Translations under genes and position numbers: made by a program
Source: Solwaraspora sp. WMMA2056
GTDB taxonomy: Bacteria; Actinomycetota; Actinomycetes; Mycobacteriales; Micromonosporaceae
Direction of reading: 5' to 3'
DNA: 64,000 bases
Assembly (NCBI RefSeq): GCF_030345095.1
Contig: NZ_CP128360.1
Coordinates: forward strand, 372,001 to 436,000
In this document: piece by piece, positions 37,239-45,256 of the stretch
Position numbering within the stretch: position 1 is the first letter of the stretch
How the letters are laid out: each line of letters starts with the position of its first letter
The notes under the pieces: model-generated
What the model was told of the DNA's origin: nothing
Databases searched by the model: none
Seen by the model: the letters and a program-made list of their open reading frames with translations, nothing else

Positions 37239-37571
37239 TCAGAAACCCGGCAGGCCGAGACCGCCGAGGCCACCCGTGACCGGGCCCATCTTCTCCTCGG
37301 TCAGCTTGCGCACCTCGTCGTTGGCGCTGCGGACCGCCGCGAGCACCAGATCCTCCAACGTCTCCACGTCGTCCGGATCCACCGCCCTCGGGTCGATCTT
37401 GACCGAGCGCATCTCGCCGATGCCGGACAGGGTCACCGTGACCAGGCCGCCGCCCGCCGTACCGGTCACCTCCGCCTCGGCCAGCTCAGCCTGGGCGGTC
37501 GCCATCTGCTGCTGCATCTTCTGCGCCTGCTTCATCATCTGCTGCAGGTTGGGCTGTCCACCGGGGCGCAC
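37239..37571 (-). CDS. YbaB/EbfC nucleoid-associated protein
   Basis: 110 residues from GTG 37571, with GAAGGAG upstream. It has the NLQQMMKQAQKMQQQM coiled helix and the DPDDVETLEDLVLAAVRSAN segment of the family. A small dimeric DNA-binding protein; located between dnaX and recR as in most bacteria. Confidence 0.95.
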   Translation of the reverse strand: MRPGGQPNLQQMMKQAQKMQQQMATAQAELAEAEVTGTAGGGLVTVTLSGIGEMRSVKIDPRAVDPDDVETLEDLVLAAVRSANDEVRKLTEEKMGPVTGGLGGLGLPGF

Positions 37572-37660
37572 GGCACCGCTCCTTCGTCATGGCTGGCTTG
37601 GGCCGCCGCCCAGCCTAGCCCGTCGATCCGGCCCGGCGGCGGCTGGCACGACGCGACCGC

Positions 37661-40075
37661 CTAGCGCGCGTCGATCTCGCCGATCTTCTCGGCGCCCAAC
37701 GTCTGCCGCAGCAGCTGCATCGCCTGCTCCTCGCTGCTCTGCCGGGCGGTCTTCTCGTCGACGATCTCGTCGAGCGGCTCGTCACCCGGGTCGAAACCCT
37801 CGTAGGCGGCGGTCGGCCGGCCCGACGCCTGACCCGACGTCTGCCCCGAGGCGGGTGCCGTCCGCTGCCCGGCGGCCGACCCACCGGATCCCCGGCGCAG
37901 CGGTCCGTCGTAGTCCGGGTCGTACGGCGGCTCCTCCGCCGGAGACCCGTCGGACCACGCGCCGCCGTCACCGCCGACCGGCCGGCGCGCGCCGTGGCCA
38001 CCCGGACCGACCCCATTGGTACGCGCGGCGGACCCGTTGCCGGCCGCCCCCGCACCGGCGGGGCCGCTCGCCCCTGCACCGGCCGGCGTTGCGGACCCGT
38101 GGCCGGCCGTAGCCGACCCGGTCCCGGCGGAACCACCGGCCGCCGCCTGACCGCCACCGGGTTGCGCCGCCTCCGGCCAGTCCGTGTCGTCGCCACCGGA
38201 GGCCGTCGGCCGCTGCGCCGATCCGCCCGCGCCGAACTGACCGCCACCGCCTTGGCCGCCACCGGACTGACCGCCACCGGCCGCAGCCCGGGCGGCGCTG
38301 GCCGCCGCGCTGCGCTGCGGAGTCGGGGCGGGGGCGGCCGGCGGGGCGGCAGGGCGCGCCGGGGCGGACCGGGCCGCACCGGTCGCGCCACCGGCGGTCT
38401 CGCAGCGGATCTGCCACCGCACTCCGAGGGTCTCGTAGATCGCTTCGAGCAGCAGGTCGGGCGAGGCGGAGAGCATCGTGGCGTGCACGCTGTGCCGGAA
38501 CGTCAGCACCAGCACGTCGCCGTCCACCTCGCGTACCGTCGCCTCCCGGACCACGGCGGCGGCCCGCTTGCTGCGGTTGCCCACCATGGCGAGGATCTGG
38601 TCCCAGGCCCGCCGGACCCCGGCGGCGTCGAGCGTCCCCGGCACGGCCGGCGCCGGGGCCGGATCGGGGGTCGCCGGGTCCGGCATGACCGCCTCCGGCG
38701 CGACCGGTCGGCGCGGCGGTGCCGCAGGTGCGGGAACCGAGGCCGTCTCCGGGACGGGGGCCGCAGCCGGTGGGGCGGCGGGAGCGGACGGCCCGGCGGT
38801 CGGCGGTGCCACGGCCACCGGCGGTGCGGTCGGCGCAGCCATGGCCACCGGTGGTGCGGCCGGAACCGCGGCCGGCGGCGCCGCCGTCAGGTCACCACCC
38901 CCGACCGGTACGCCAGCGGCGAGCCGCCGCTCCATCCGTTCGAGTCGCTGCAGCAGCGCCCCGGTCGAGTCCTCGGCACCGGGCAGCAGCATCCGGGCGC
39001 AGACCAGCTCCAGCAGCAGCCGGGGGGCGGTGGTGCCGCGCATCTCGACCAGCCCGTTGTGCACGATGTCGGCGCACCGCGACAGCGTCGCCGACCCGAG
39101 CCGCTCGGCCTGCGCCGTCATCCGTTCGATCTGGTCCGTCGGGCCGTCGATCAGCCCCTTGCTCACCGCGTCGGGCACCTGCCGCAGCACGATCAGATCC
39201 CGCAGCCGTTCCAGCAGGTCCGAGGCGAACCGGCGCGGGTCGTGCCCGGCCTCGGCGACCCGGTCGACGGTCGCGTACGCGGCGGCCCCGTCACCGGCGG
39301 CCAGCGCGTCGCACATCTCGTCCAGCAGGGCGCTGTCGGTGACGCCGAGCAGCGCCACGGCACGCGGGTAGCTGACCCCTTCCGGGCCGGCCCCGGCGAT
39401 CAGCTGGTCGAGCACCGACAGGCTGTCCCGGGCGCTGCCGCCACCGGCCCGCACCACCAGTGGGAAGACCGCCGGGTCGACCTTGACCCCCTCGGCGGAG
39501 CAGAGCTGCTCCAGGTACGGCCGCAGGACCCCCGGCGGGATCAGCCGGAACGGGTAATGATGGGTCCGCGACTTGATCGTGCCGAGGACCTTCTCCGGCT
39601 CGGTGGTGGCGAAGATGAACTTGACGTACTCCGGTGGCTCCTCGACCAGCTTGAGCAGGGCGTTGAAGCCGGCCGACGAGACCATGTGCGCCTCGTCGAT
39701 GACGTAGATCTTGAACCGGCTGCTGGCCGGCGCGAAGAAGGCCCGTTCGCGCAGCTCGCGGGCGTCGTCGACACCGCCGTGACTGGCCGCGTCGATCTCG
39801 ATGACGTCGATCGAGCCGCCGCCGTCTGCGGCGAGCGCACGGCACGAGTCACACGTACCGCACGGCTCGGGCGTCGGCCCCTGCTCGCAGTTGAGCGACC
39901 GGGCCAGGATCCGGGCGCTGGAGGTCTTGCCGCAGCCGCGCGGGCCGGAGAAGAGGTACGCGTGGTTGAGCCGGCCGGTCCGCAGCGCCTGCGACAACGG
40001 CTCGGTGACGTGCTCCTGGCCGATGACCTCGGCGAACGTCCTCGGCCGATACTTGCGGTAGAGCGCCAGAGCCAC
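37661..40075 (-). CDS. dnaX: DNA polymerase III gamma/tau subunit
   Basis: 804 residues from GTG 40075, which follows AAGGAGG by 8 bases; the frame to 40186 is not used. The clamp-loader ATPase has Walker A GPRGCGKT (44-51), zinc Cys 63, 72, 75, 78, Walker B IDEAHM and the sensor 1 region. The tau-specific half carries a long Ala/Pro/Gly-rich linker, a domain IV/V-like block (VLTFRHSVHATMLSASPDLL), then another low-complexity stretch before a short conserved C-terminus (QLLRQTLGAEKIGEIDAR). Confidence 0.95.
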   Translation of the reverse strand: MALALYRKYRPRTFAEVIGQEHVTEPLSQALRTGRLNHAYLFSGPRGCGKTSSARILARSLNCEQGPTPEPCGTCDSCRALAADGGGSIDVIEIDAASHGGVDDARELRERAFFAPASSRFKIYVIDEAHMVSSAGFNALLKLVEEPPEYVKFIFATTEPEKVLGTIKSRTHHYPFRLIPPGVLRPYLEQLCSAEGVKVDPAVFPLVVRAGGGSARDSLSVLDQLIAGAGPEGVSYPRAVALLGVTDSALLDEMCDALAAGDGAAAYATVDRVAEAGHDPRRFASDLLERLRDLIVLRQVPDAVSKGLIDGPTDQIERMTAQAERLGSATLSRCADIVHNGLVEMRGTTAPRLLLELVCARMLLPGAEDSTGALLQRLERMERRLAAGVPVGGGDLTAAPPAAVPAAPPVAMAAPTAPPVAVAPPTAGPSAPAAPPAAAPVPETASVPAPAAPPRRPVAPEAVMPDPATPDPAPAPAVPGTLDAAGVRRAWDQILAMVGNRSKRAAAVVREATVREVDGDVLVLTFRHSVHATMLSASPDLLLEAIYETLGVRWQIRCETAGGATGAARSAPARPAAPPAAPAPTPQRSAAASAARAAAGGGQSGGGQGGGGQFGAGGSAQRPTASGGDDTDWPEAAQPGGGQAAAGGSAGTGSATAGHGSATPAGAGASGPAGAGAAGNGSAARTNGVGPGGHGARRPVGGDGGAWSDGSPAEEPPYDPDYDGPLRRGSGGSAAGQRTAPASGQTSGQASGRPTAAYEGFDPGDEPLDEIVDEKTARQSSEEQAMQLLRQTLGAEKIGEIDAR

Positions 40076-40268
40076 CCTCGCCGCCTCCTTCCGACCGCGC
40101 CGTGCTGCGCCGGGGGCCATTCTGCGCGGCCGGCCCGGCCGCTGCCACCCCGACCCCGCCTGGCCTGACCTCGACCCCGACGTCACCCGATCGCGGGCCG
40201 CTCATCAGCCCGGTCACGGGCCGCCTGCCAGGCTGTCATGTCAAACTGGCGATTACCAGGCCAACGAC

Positions 40269-40302
40269 GTGCCAGCGTCCTGGGCGTGCCAGCGTCCTGG
40301 GC
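40269..40302 (+). repeat. 17-bp tandem repeat beside the SRP RNA gene
   Basis: GTGCCAGCGTCCTGGGC occurs twice in direct succession, with a degenerate third unit to about 40318. The region 40076-40357 between dnaX and the SRP RNA contains nothing else recognisable. Confidence 0.85.
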
Positions 40303-40357
40303 GTGCCAGGGCGCTGGCGTGCCAGTGACCGCAGTGCCTGGCCCGGGAACGAAAGGG

Positions 40358-40441
40358 CCCCCCGTGCACCCGCCAGAGCCCGCTTATCCTTGCTGCCTTC
40401 CGGCCCTGGGGAGGTTCACGAGATGCACGCCGCACGAGGGG
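40358..40441 (-). ncRNA. ffs: Bacterial small SRP RNA (4.5S)
   Basis: The minus strand contains the conserved apical loop CCAGGGCCGGAAGGCAGCA, where GGAAG and the opposite AGCA form the Ffh-binding site. The ends CCCTCGTGC and GCACGGGGGG pair to close the long hairpin. Ends are approximate. Placement just upstream of dnaX is usual for this group. Confidence 0.93.
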
Positions 40442-40530
40442 TTGCGCCCACTCTACCCCGGGCCGCACCCGGCCGCCGGCGACCCCGGCCCGCCGTGGCC
40501 GTAGCGACCGCGGCCTGTATCCTGTCGGAC

Positions 40531-40615
40531 GGAGGATTCGCCTAGAGGCCTAGGGCGCACGCTTGGAAAGCGTGTTGGGTTAACACCCTCACGAGTTCGA
40601 ATCTCGTATCCTCCG
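40531..40615 (+). tRNA. tRNA-Ser(GGA)
   Basis: Acceptor arms GGAGGAT (40531-40537) and ATCCTCC (40608-40614) pair, discriminator G. The anticodon loop TTGGAAA gives GGA, and a long variable arm (GTTGGGTTAACACCC) confirms a serine tRNA. The CCA is not encoded. Its 3' end is repeated at 47197, marking an integrated island. Confidence 0.95.
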
Positions 40616-40618
40616 CTC
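40583..40618 (+). repeat. Left attachment-site repeat (attL)
   Basis: 36 bases covering the tRNA-Ser variable arm, T arm and 3' acceptor strand plus CTC. An identical 36-base copy lies at 47197-47232, and weaker similarity continues about 20 bases further upstream in both. Confidence 0.85.
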
Positions 40619-40631
40619 ACTGCGCAGGCCG

Positions 40632-42285
40632 ACCGCGAAGGTCCAGCCCCTCTGGGGTTGGACCTTCGCGGTCTCGTGTTTTGACCGTTCTGTGGGCAGG
40701 GTGGTGTGGTGTGGGTGTGTTCGTGGTGGTGTGGGTGAGGGCTGTTATTTGCCCTTGTGGATGGCGTTCCTGCGGATGACGGGGTAGCGGGTGCGGCGTT
40801 TGCGGCGTCTGCCGGCGGGGCGTCCGGGGCCGGGGTGGCCGGGTTTCGGGTGGCCTGGTGGTTGCCAGGCGTTGCGCAGAGCGGGTGAAACCTGTCGGCG
40901 GGTCTGGCCGGGGGTGGGTGTCGTGGTGGTGGCGGGTTCCCAGGGCAGCCGGTGGTGGGTCAGGTGGGTGCGGGCGCAGAACAGGTGCAGGTAGGCGTAG
41001 GAGTGCAGGCGGAGCCAGGTGGTCAGGGTGTCGGGTTGGCGGGGGGTGGAAGTCCGGGGCGTGGGCGGTGGTCTTCAGGTATCGGAAGTAGTGCTCGATG
41101 TCGAAGCGGGCCAGGTAGGTCATGACCAGGGTGAGCAGGTCACGGCGGGTACCGGAGTACCAGAGCGCGAGGTCGCCCGCGCGGCGGCTGGGGCGCAGGT
41201 GCTGGACCCGGGCGAGGAGGACGCTGCCCTCGACGATCGGGAGGGTGGACTGGTTGGTGAAGCCTCGGCTGGCGCGGGTGAGTTTGGGGTGGACCTGGTG
41301 CCAGGCCCGGACGGTGACGGTGCCGTAGATGTCGAGTGGTCCGCTGACACCGGCGTCGGGGTGCAGGTCGGGCTGGCGCAGGGCCAGGCGGAACCCGTGG
41401 CGGCGGGGGCGGCCGCCGAGGGGGTGCGCGGCCCGGCGTTCGGGTCTGGTCCACATGGTCTGCGAGGTCGCCAGCCGGACCAGGACGTCCGCGGGAATCC
41501 CGCGTTCGCGCAGCAGGTGGGTGATCCGGGCCGCGGGGTAGCCGGAGTCCAGCAGGAACAGTGACGGATCGGCCGGGCGGGCGCCGTCGGTGGCGCAGAC
41601 CCGGGCGATGTGGTCCACGGTGACCTCGACCAGGTCGTCGTCGGAGGCGATCCGGTCGGCCAGGACCGGCACGACCCACGAGTCCGGGGTCAGGGTCAAC
41701 CGGACGACGTGCTGGTACCGCCACCCGGTCTTGATCTGGGCCGCGCCGCGCGGGCCGCCCGGGGTGTACTGGGGCTGCCGGTCCGGGCTGGTCGGCGAGT
41801 TCGGCCGTGGCCACGCGGTGGTGTCGACGGCGTACACCCGGGGCAGGCCGGACCGCGCGGCGATCCGGCACGCCGCCCGCAACGCCCGGCCGGTGTCGAT
41901 CTCGCCGTCGCGTAACGCCCGGTACGCGGCGGCGTGCCCGGTGACGGTGCCCAGCGACAGATGCGCCGGACAGCCACACCGGCCCTGATCGGTGGCCAAC
42001 TCGTCGACCAGCGTGAACAACGTCCGTGACCGGGATGTGAGGACTCCCTCGTACAACTCCCGCCGCCACGAGTCCAGCAAGATCCGGCCCAGCTCGCTGT
42101 GACCGGTGCCGGTAGCCGTTACGCTCCTCATCGAGGACCCTGCCCATTGATGATCTTTGTGTGAGAACTCAGGATCATGGACAGGGTCCTCCCCGTTCCG
42201 CTAGACCTCGACCACCACGAATCCCCCCGATGGTCAAAACACGAGACGCGAAGGTCCAGCCCCTCTGGGGTTGGACCTTCGCGGT
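40632..42285. mobile_element. Insertion sequence with 55-bp terminal inverted repeats that are themselves hairpins
   Basis: The left end (40632 to about 40686) and the inverted right end (42285 to about 42231) agree over about 55 bases with a handful of mismatches and one gap. Each end contains a near-perfect palindrome built on GCGAAGGTCCA and its complement around a short loop. I see no clear target duplication. The element sits 13 bases beyond attL. Confidence 0.75.
40745..42131 (-). pseudogene. DDE transposase (IS4/IS701-like) with a frameshift at a C6 run
   Basis: From ATG 42131 about 360 residues are open, with catalytic-type motifs VDTTAW, LLDSGYP and a YLARFDIEHYFRYLK signature (the Y-x-R-x-x-E-x-x-F-R-x-x-K pattern). 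At the six-G run 41041-41046 (C6 in the mRNA) the sensible protein moves to another frame and continues RQPDTLTTWLRLHSYAYLHL to TAA at 40745-40747. Either the gene is dead or the run is a programmed slippage site. Confidence 0.7.
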
Positions 42286-42600
42286 TCAACCCCAGACTTA
42301 GTCTCAGTCCCCGTCTCGATCGCTGCTGGCAGGGGACGAGATGATGCTCCCCCATCCTGCTGGCGGACTGGCGCCTCTCACGCAGCTGCGAGATGATCCA
42401 GGCAGTCGCTCCAGCCAGAACGATCACGAGGGCAGCTCCGCCGGTGATGACTGGAACAGGTGTCACCTGGCATCACAGGGACCGCGACGGTCGCCAGGGC
42501 CACCGCCCCGGCAGTGAAGAGGCCGACGATGCCTCCTCTGCTGAGCGAGTGTTGGAAACCTCCCATTCCACCCCTTTCGTATGGATCTTGAGTTGGCCCC
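42286..42600 (-). other. Gap with remnant of a small membrane-protein gene
   Basis: 315 bases between the first insertion sequence and the HAD remnant. On the minus strand ATG 42566 follows an AAGGGGTGG ribosome-binding site and reads MGGFQHSLSRGGIVGLFTAG with a hydrophobic stretch. A second frame from GTG 42466 supplies another hydrophobic segment (AALVIVLAGATAWIISQL) and then runs into the insertion sequence without a stop. Together they look like one small two-helix membrane protein broken by a frameshift and by the insertion. Confidence 0.45.
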
Positions 42601-42789
42601 CTGACCGCCGACCTCGGCCGGCTGCTCGGTAAGGTCGGTGCGGCGCTGCTCGACTTCGACGGGCTGGTGTGCAGCATCTTCGCCGGATACCCGGCGCCGC
42701 AGGTTGCCGCCGAGCTGGTCGACGTGCTGCGGCAGCGAGGCGTCAACGTGCCGCCGGACCTCGCCAGCGAGCCAGACCCGCTAGCCTAG

Positions 42790-43706
42790 ACGAGTAAGTC
42801 CGATGTCGGGTCAAGTGGTCGTAGGCGATCAGGGACCTGGTCATGGGCTGGCCGGTGGCCCGGTTGTGCCAGATCGTGGCCGTCATCGCGAGGAGCCGCT
42901 GCGCGACTCGGGCGGCCACTCCCTCGATACTTCGGCCGCCATGTAACTCAAGGTCGAGCTGGCCCTTCAACGTGTCGTTGACCGACTCGATCAGCTGACG
43001 GACCGGCTTGAGCAGGTGCTCGTCACGACGGGGAGCGCGGTTACGGTACGACGGTCGCAGCAACCGCACCCCGCGCTCGGCCAGCCACCGGTCCAGCTCA
43101 GCGGAGACGTACCCCTTGTCCGCCACGATCAACAGACCCGGACGGTCGGTGACGAGGTCCGGGTCGTGATCGAGGATCGCGGTGAGTACCTGCCGCTCGT
43201 CGACCTTCGGGGTGGCCAGGGCCCAGGTGATGGGTAGACCGGACGGGGTGCAGACCAGATGCAGACGCAGGCCCCAGAAGAACCGCGAGTGCGAGGCGCA
43301 GTGGCCGTAACCGGCCCACCCGGCCAGGTCGGAGCGTTTCACCGTCGGTCTCGACCGGCCGCACTCCACCGGCGTGGAGTCGACCACCCAGGTCGTGTCG
43401 GACCACAGGTCGGTGTCTGCGGCGACCGCCCGGAGGGCGCGCTTGAGCAGCGGTAACGCGGCCCGCAGACGCTTGTTGTAGCCCGGACTGTCCGGGCAGG
43501 TACGGGAACGCTCCGGGTAGATGCCTGGGTACGAACCGTAGTCAACGCGCCTCGGAACGTACTCCGAGCAGTGCCTGCGCGACAGCCAGGGTGAGTAGTT
43601 CCGCGTCGGACAGCTTCGGTGGCCTACCGGTCCTGCGAGGCCGTCCGAGCCAGTCGTCGATCTTCACGTACAGTGCGGTCAGAAGGGTGTTGAGGTCTGT
43701 CGTCAC
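42790..43706 (-). pseudogene. IS982-family transposase, inactivated twice
   Basis: From GTG 43706 the protein reads TTDLNTLLTALYVKIDDWLG up to an in-frame TGA at 43542-43544, where relatives I remember have Trp (TGG). The frame then continues LRFVPRHLPGAFPYLPGQSG until one extra G at about 43482-43484 shifts it. The last frame holds VDSTPVECGRSRPTVKRSDL, the ADKGY motif and SVNDTLKGQ, so the DDE residues survive. The final frame has no stop inside the element. Confidence 0.75.
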
Positions 43707-43766
43707 AAACGGATCTTCAACACCCTTCGCCTATACCCACACACCGGGTCGTTAGGACTTACTCGT
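42790..43766. mobile_element. IS982-like insertion sequence flanked by CTAG
   Basis: Terminal inverted repeats ACGAGTAAGTCC are found at both ends, and CTAG flanks each side (42786-42789 and 43767-43770), read as a 4-bp target duplication. It interrupts a HAD hydrolase gene. Length about 977 bp, as usual for the family. Confidence 0.75.
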
Positions 43767-43999
43767 CTAGAGGTACTGCGCCGCATCGGGGCGAGCAGCG
43801 ACCAAGGCGTCACGCGAGCAGTGGAGGATGCGCCATGCGCAGCCGAACGCCAAGCCGCCGAGCCCACGCACTACGGCCGAGAGGTCATTGTGGCTGCCCG
43901 GCAAGCCGGGCTGCAGAGCTCCTGGTAGCGTCCTGGTAGCGCGACGTTCCATCGGACCACGGCTGGTTATGAGCAGGTCAGAAATGGCCATCGAGCTTC

Positions 44000-45253
44000 C
44001 TAGCTATCTCCAACTAACGGCAGCAAATCCCTACGTGCCGTAAGCCGCTGGTATGCAGCTTGCGGGAGAAACTCCTTCAACACTGGCCACTCCTGAATGA
44101 TAAGCTCTACCGCACGAGCTACCCTCGTGCGGATATGCCTTACCTCAATTTCCGTCCGGTTGGCCATGCGATCAAAGCTAGCAGGCGTGACCGACCCGAA
44201 CTCTCTGGAGCCATCCAGCTTGAGCCCTAGGTCGTCATTCTCGATATAAAGGACCGTTGGCACGATGTCATAAGCCGGACTTAAGGCCGGAAGAACCCCG
44301 TTAGGGTACGTTAGAGCCCAGTTCTTTAAGTGCGCATCGCCGTTACCGATCACTACATTTAGGACAATTCTATCGACTACGTCAAAAATCGCATCGGGCC
44401 CACAAAGGGCCCCAATCAGAGAAGCTACCGTCTCAAAGTTAGCTCGGACGTACTTTAGTCTTTCATTCGTTGTGGGCACGTCCAGTACTTGCGCAAGAAC
44501 TTCAGCATGGACACGCCCTCCATTAGGCTTCCGATCAAACCGCTTGACAGCCAACGCATCTCCGGGATACGACCGGGCCCAGCCAGGCAAGCCCTCGATA
44601 TCCGCTACCTCAAACAACATGGCCTCAGGAGTAGGGATACCGATCCTACGAGCCAACTCTAGTCCGGCCAGCTCCGACTGGGGAACGCCGCCGAAGCCAG
44701 GTCTTCCGTCTGGAAGCTTGACAATCCAATCGCCAGCCTGCCCGCGAGCAGGAATCGTGAGCCCTCGGGCATTTGTCATGACGACCGAAAACTTTGGCTG
44801 CACGCCAGCGAGGCTGAATTTGAGGACAGCATCTTCCGGAGCTTCCACATTCTCAGACGTTAGAGGCTCAGCAAGCCCCAAATCCACTGAGGAAGGTTCT
44901 GCTAACACTATTCGAACCGCGCCCGGGAGGTCGTCCCTCCCGAGGCGGAGAAGCATCGGAAACTCCCTTTTAGGGTTCACGGAAGTGGCCAAGGCCACTG
45001 CCGACCTTAGATAGCCCTCTGGTAAGAGGTGGGAAAACCAAGTCGGAACCGAGACCCTTTGACTAGGACGCCAAGTCGGCTCGTTTTCCTCGAATATCTG
45101 GCCAAGTACCAGGCGACGTTCCTGACGCCAGTACCCTTCATCGGACTCGAACCGGGTAATCTCGTCATTGTTGACCAGGCGACCTACGTTTTGCCACTCA
45201 CCCTCTGGCGAAAGAAGCTGCACTAATCCTACTCGCGCGAGCCTCGATTCCAT
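44000..45253 (-). CDS. HipA-family serine/threonine kinase
   Basis: 417 residues from ATG 45253, 3 bases after the stop of the DUF262 gene and 8 bases after a GAGGA. The N-terminal HipA subdomain shows VPTWFSHLLPEGYLRSAVAL and LLRLGRDDLPGAVRI (69-115). The kinase part has the SLAGVQPKFS loop (147-156), WIVKLPD (Lys 179), AVKRFDR (235-241), catalytic GNGDAHLKN (Asp 306) and the metal site LSPAYDI (Asp 329). All catalytic positions are kept. HipA toxins phosphorylate glutamyl-tRNA synthetase or other targets; here no HipB-like antitoxin is present, and the partner is a DUF262 protein instead. GC is well below the genome's. Confidence 0.88.
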   Translation of the reverse strand: MESRLARVGLVQLLSPEGEWQNVGRLVNNDEITRFESDEGYWRQERRLVLGQIFEENEPTWRPSQRVSVPTWFSHLLPEGYLRSAVALATSVNPKREFPMLLRLGRDDLPGAVRIVLAEPSSVDLGLAEPLTSENVEAPEDAVLKFSLAGVQPKFSVVMTNARGLTIPARGQAGDWIVKLPDGRPGFGGVPQSELAGLELARRIGIPTPEAMLFEVADIEGLPGWARSYPGDALAVKRFDRKPNGGRVHAEVLAQVLDVPTTNERLKYVRANFETVASLIGALCGPDAIFDVVDRIVLNVVIGNGDAHLKNWALTYPNGVLPALSPAYDIVPTVLYIENDDLGLKLDGSREFGSVTPASFDRMANRTEIEVRHIRTRVARAVELIIQEWPVLKEFLPQAAYQRLTARRDLLPLVGDS

Positions 45254-45256
45254 GAC

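Larger units (their letters stand above)
42601..43928 (+). pseudogene. HAD-family hydrolase gene split by an insertion sequence
   Basis: The first part (42601-42789) reads LTADLGRLLGKVGAALLDFD followed by GLVCSIFAGYPAPQVA; DFDG is the HAD nucleophile motif (phosphatase type). The start codon position holds CTG. The second part (43767-43928) continues EVLRRIGASSDQGVTRAVED and HYGREVIVAARQAG, then stops early. Joining the two across the insertion leaves a one-base frame difference. Both the split and the truncated end make it a pseudogene. Confidence 0.75.
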
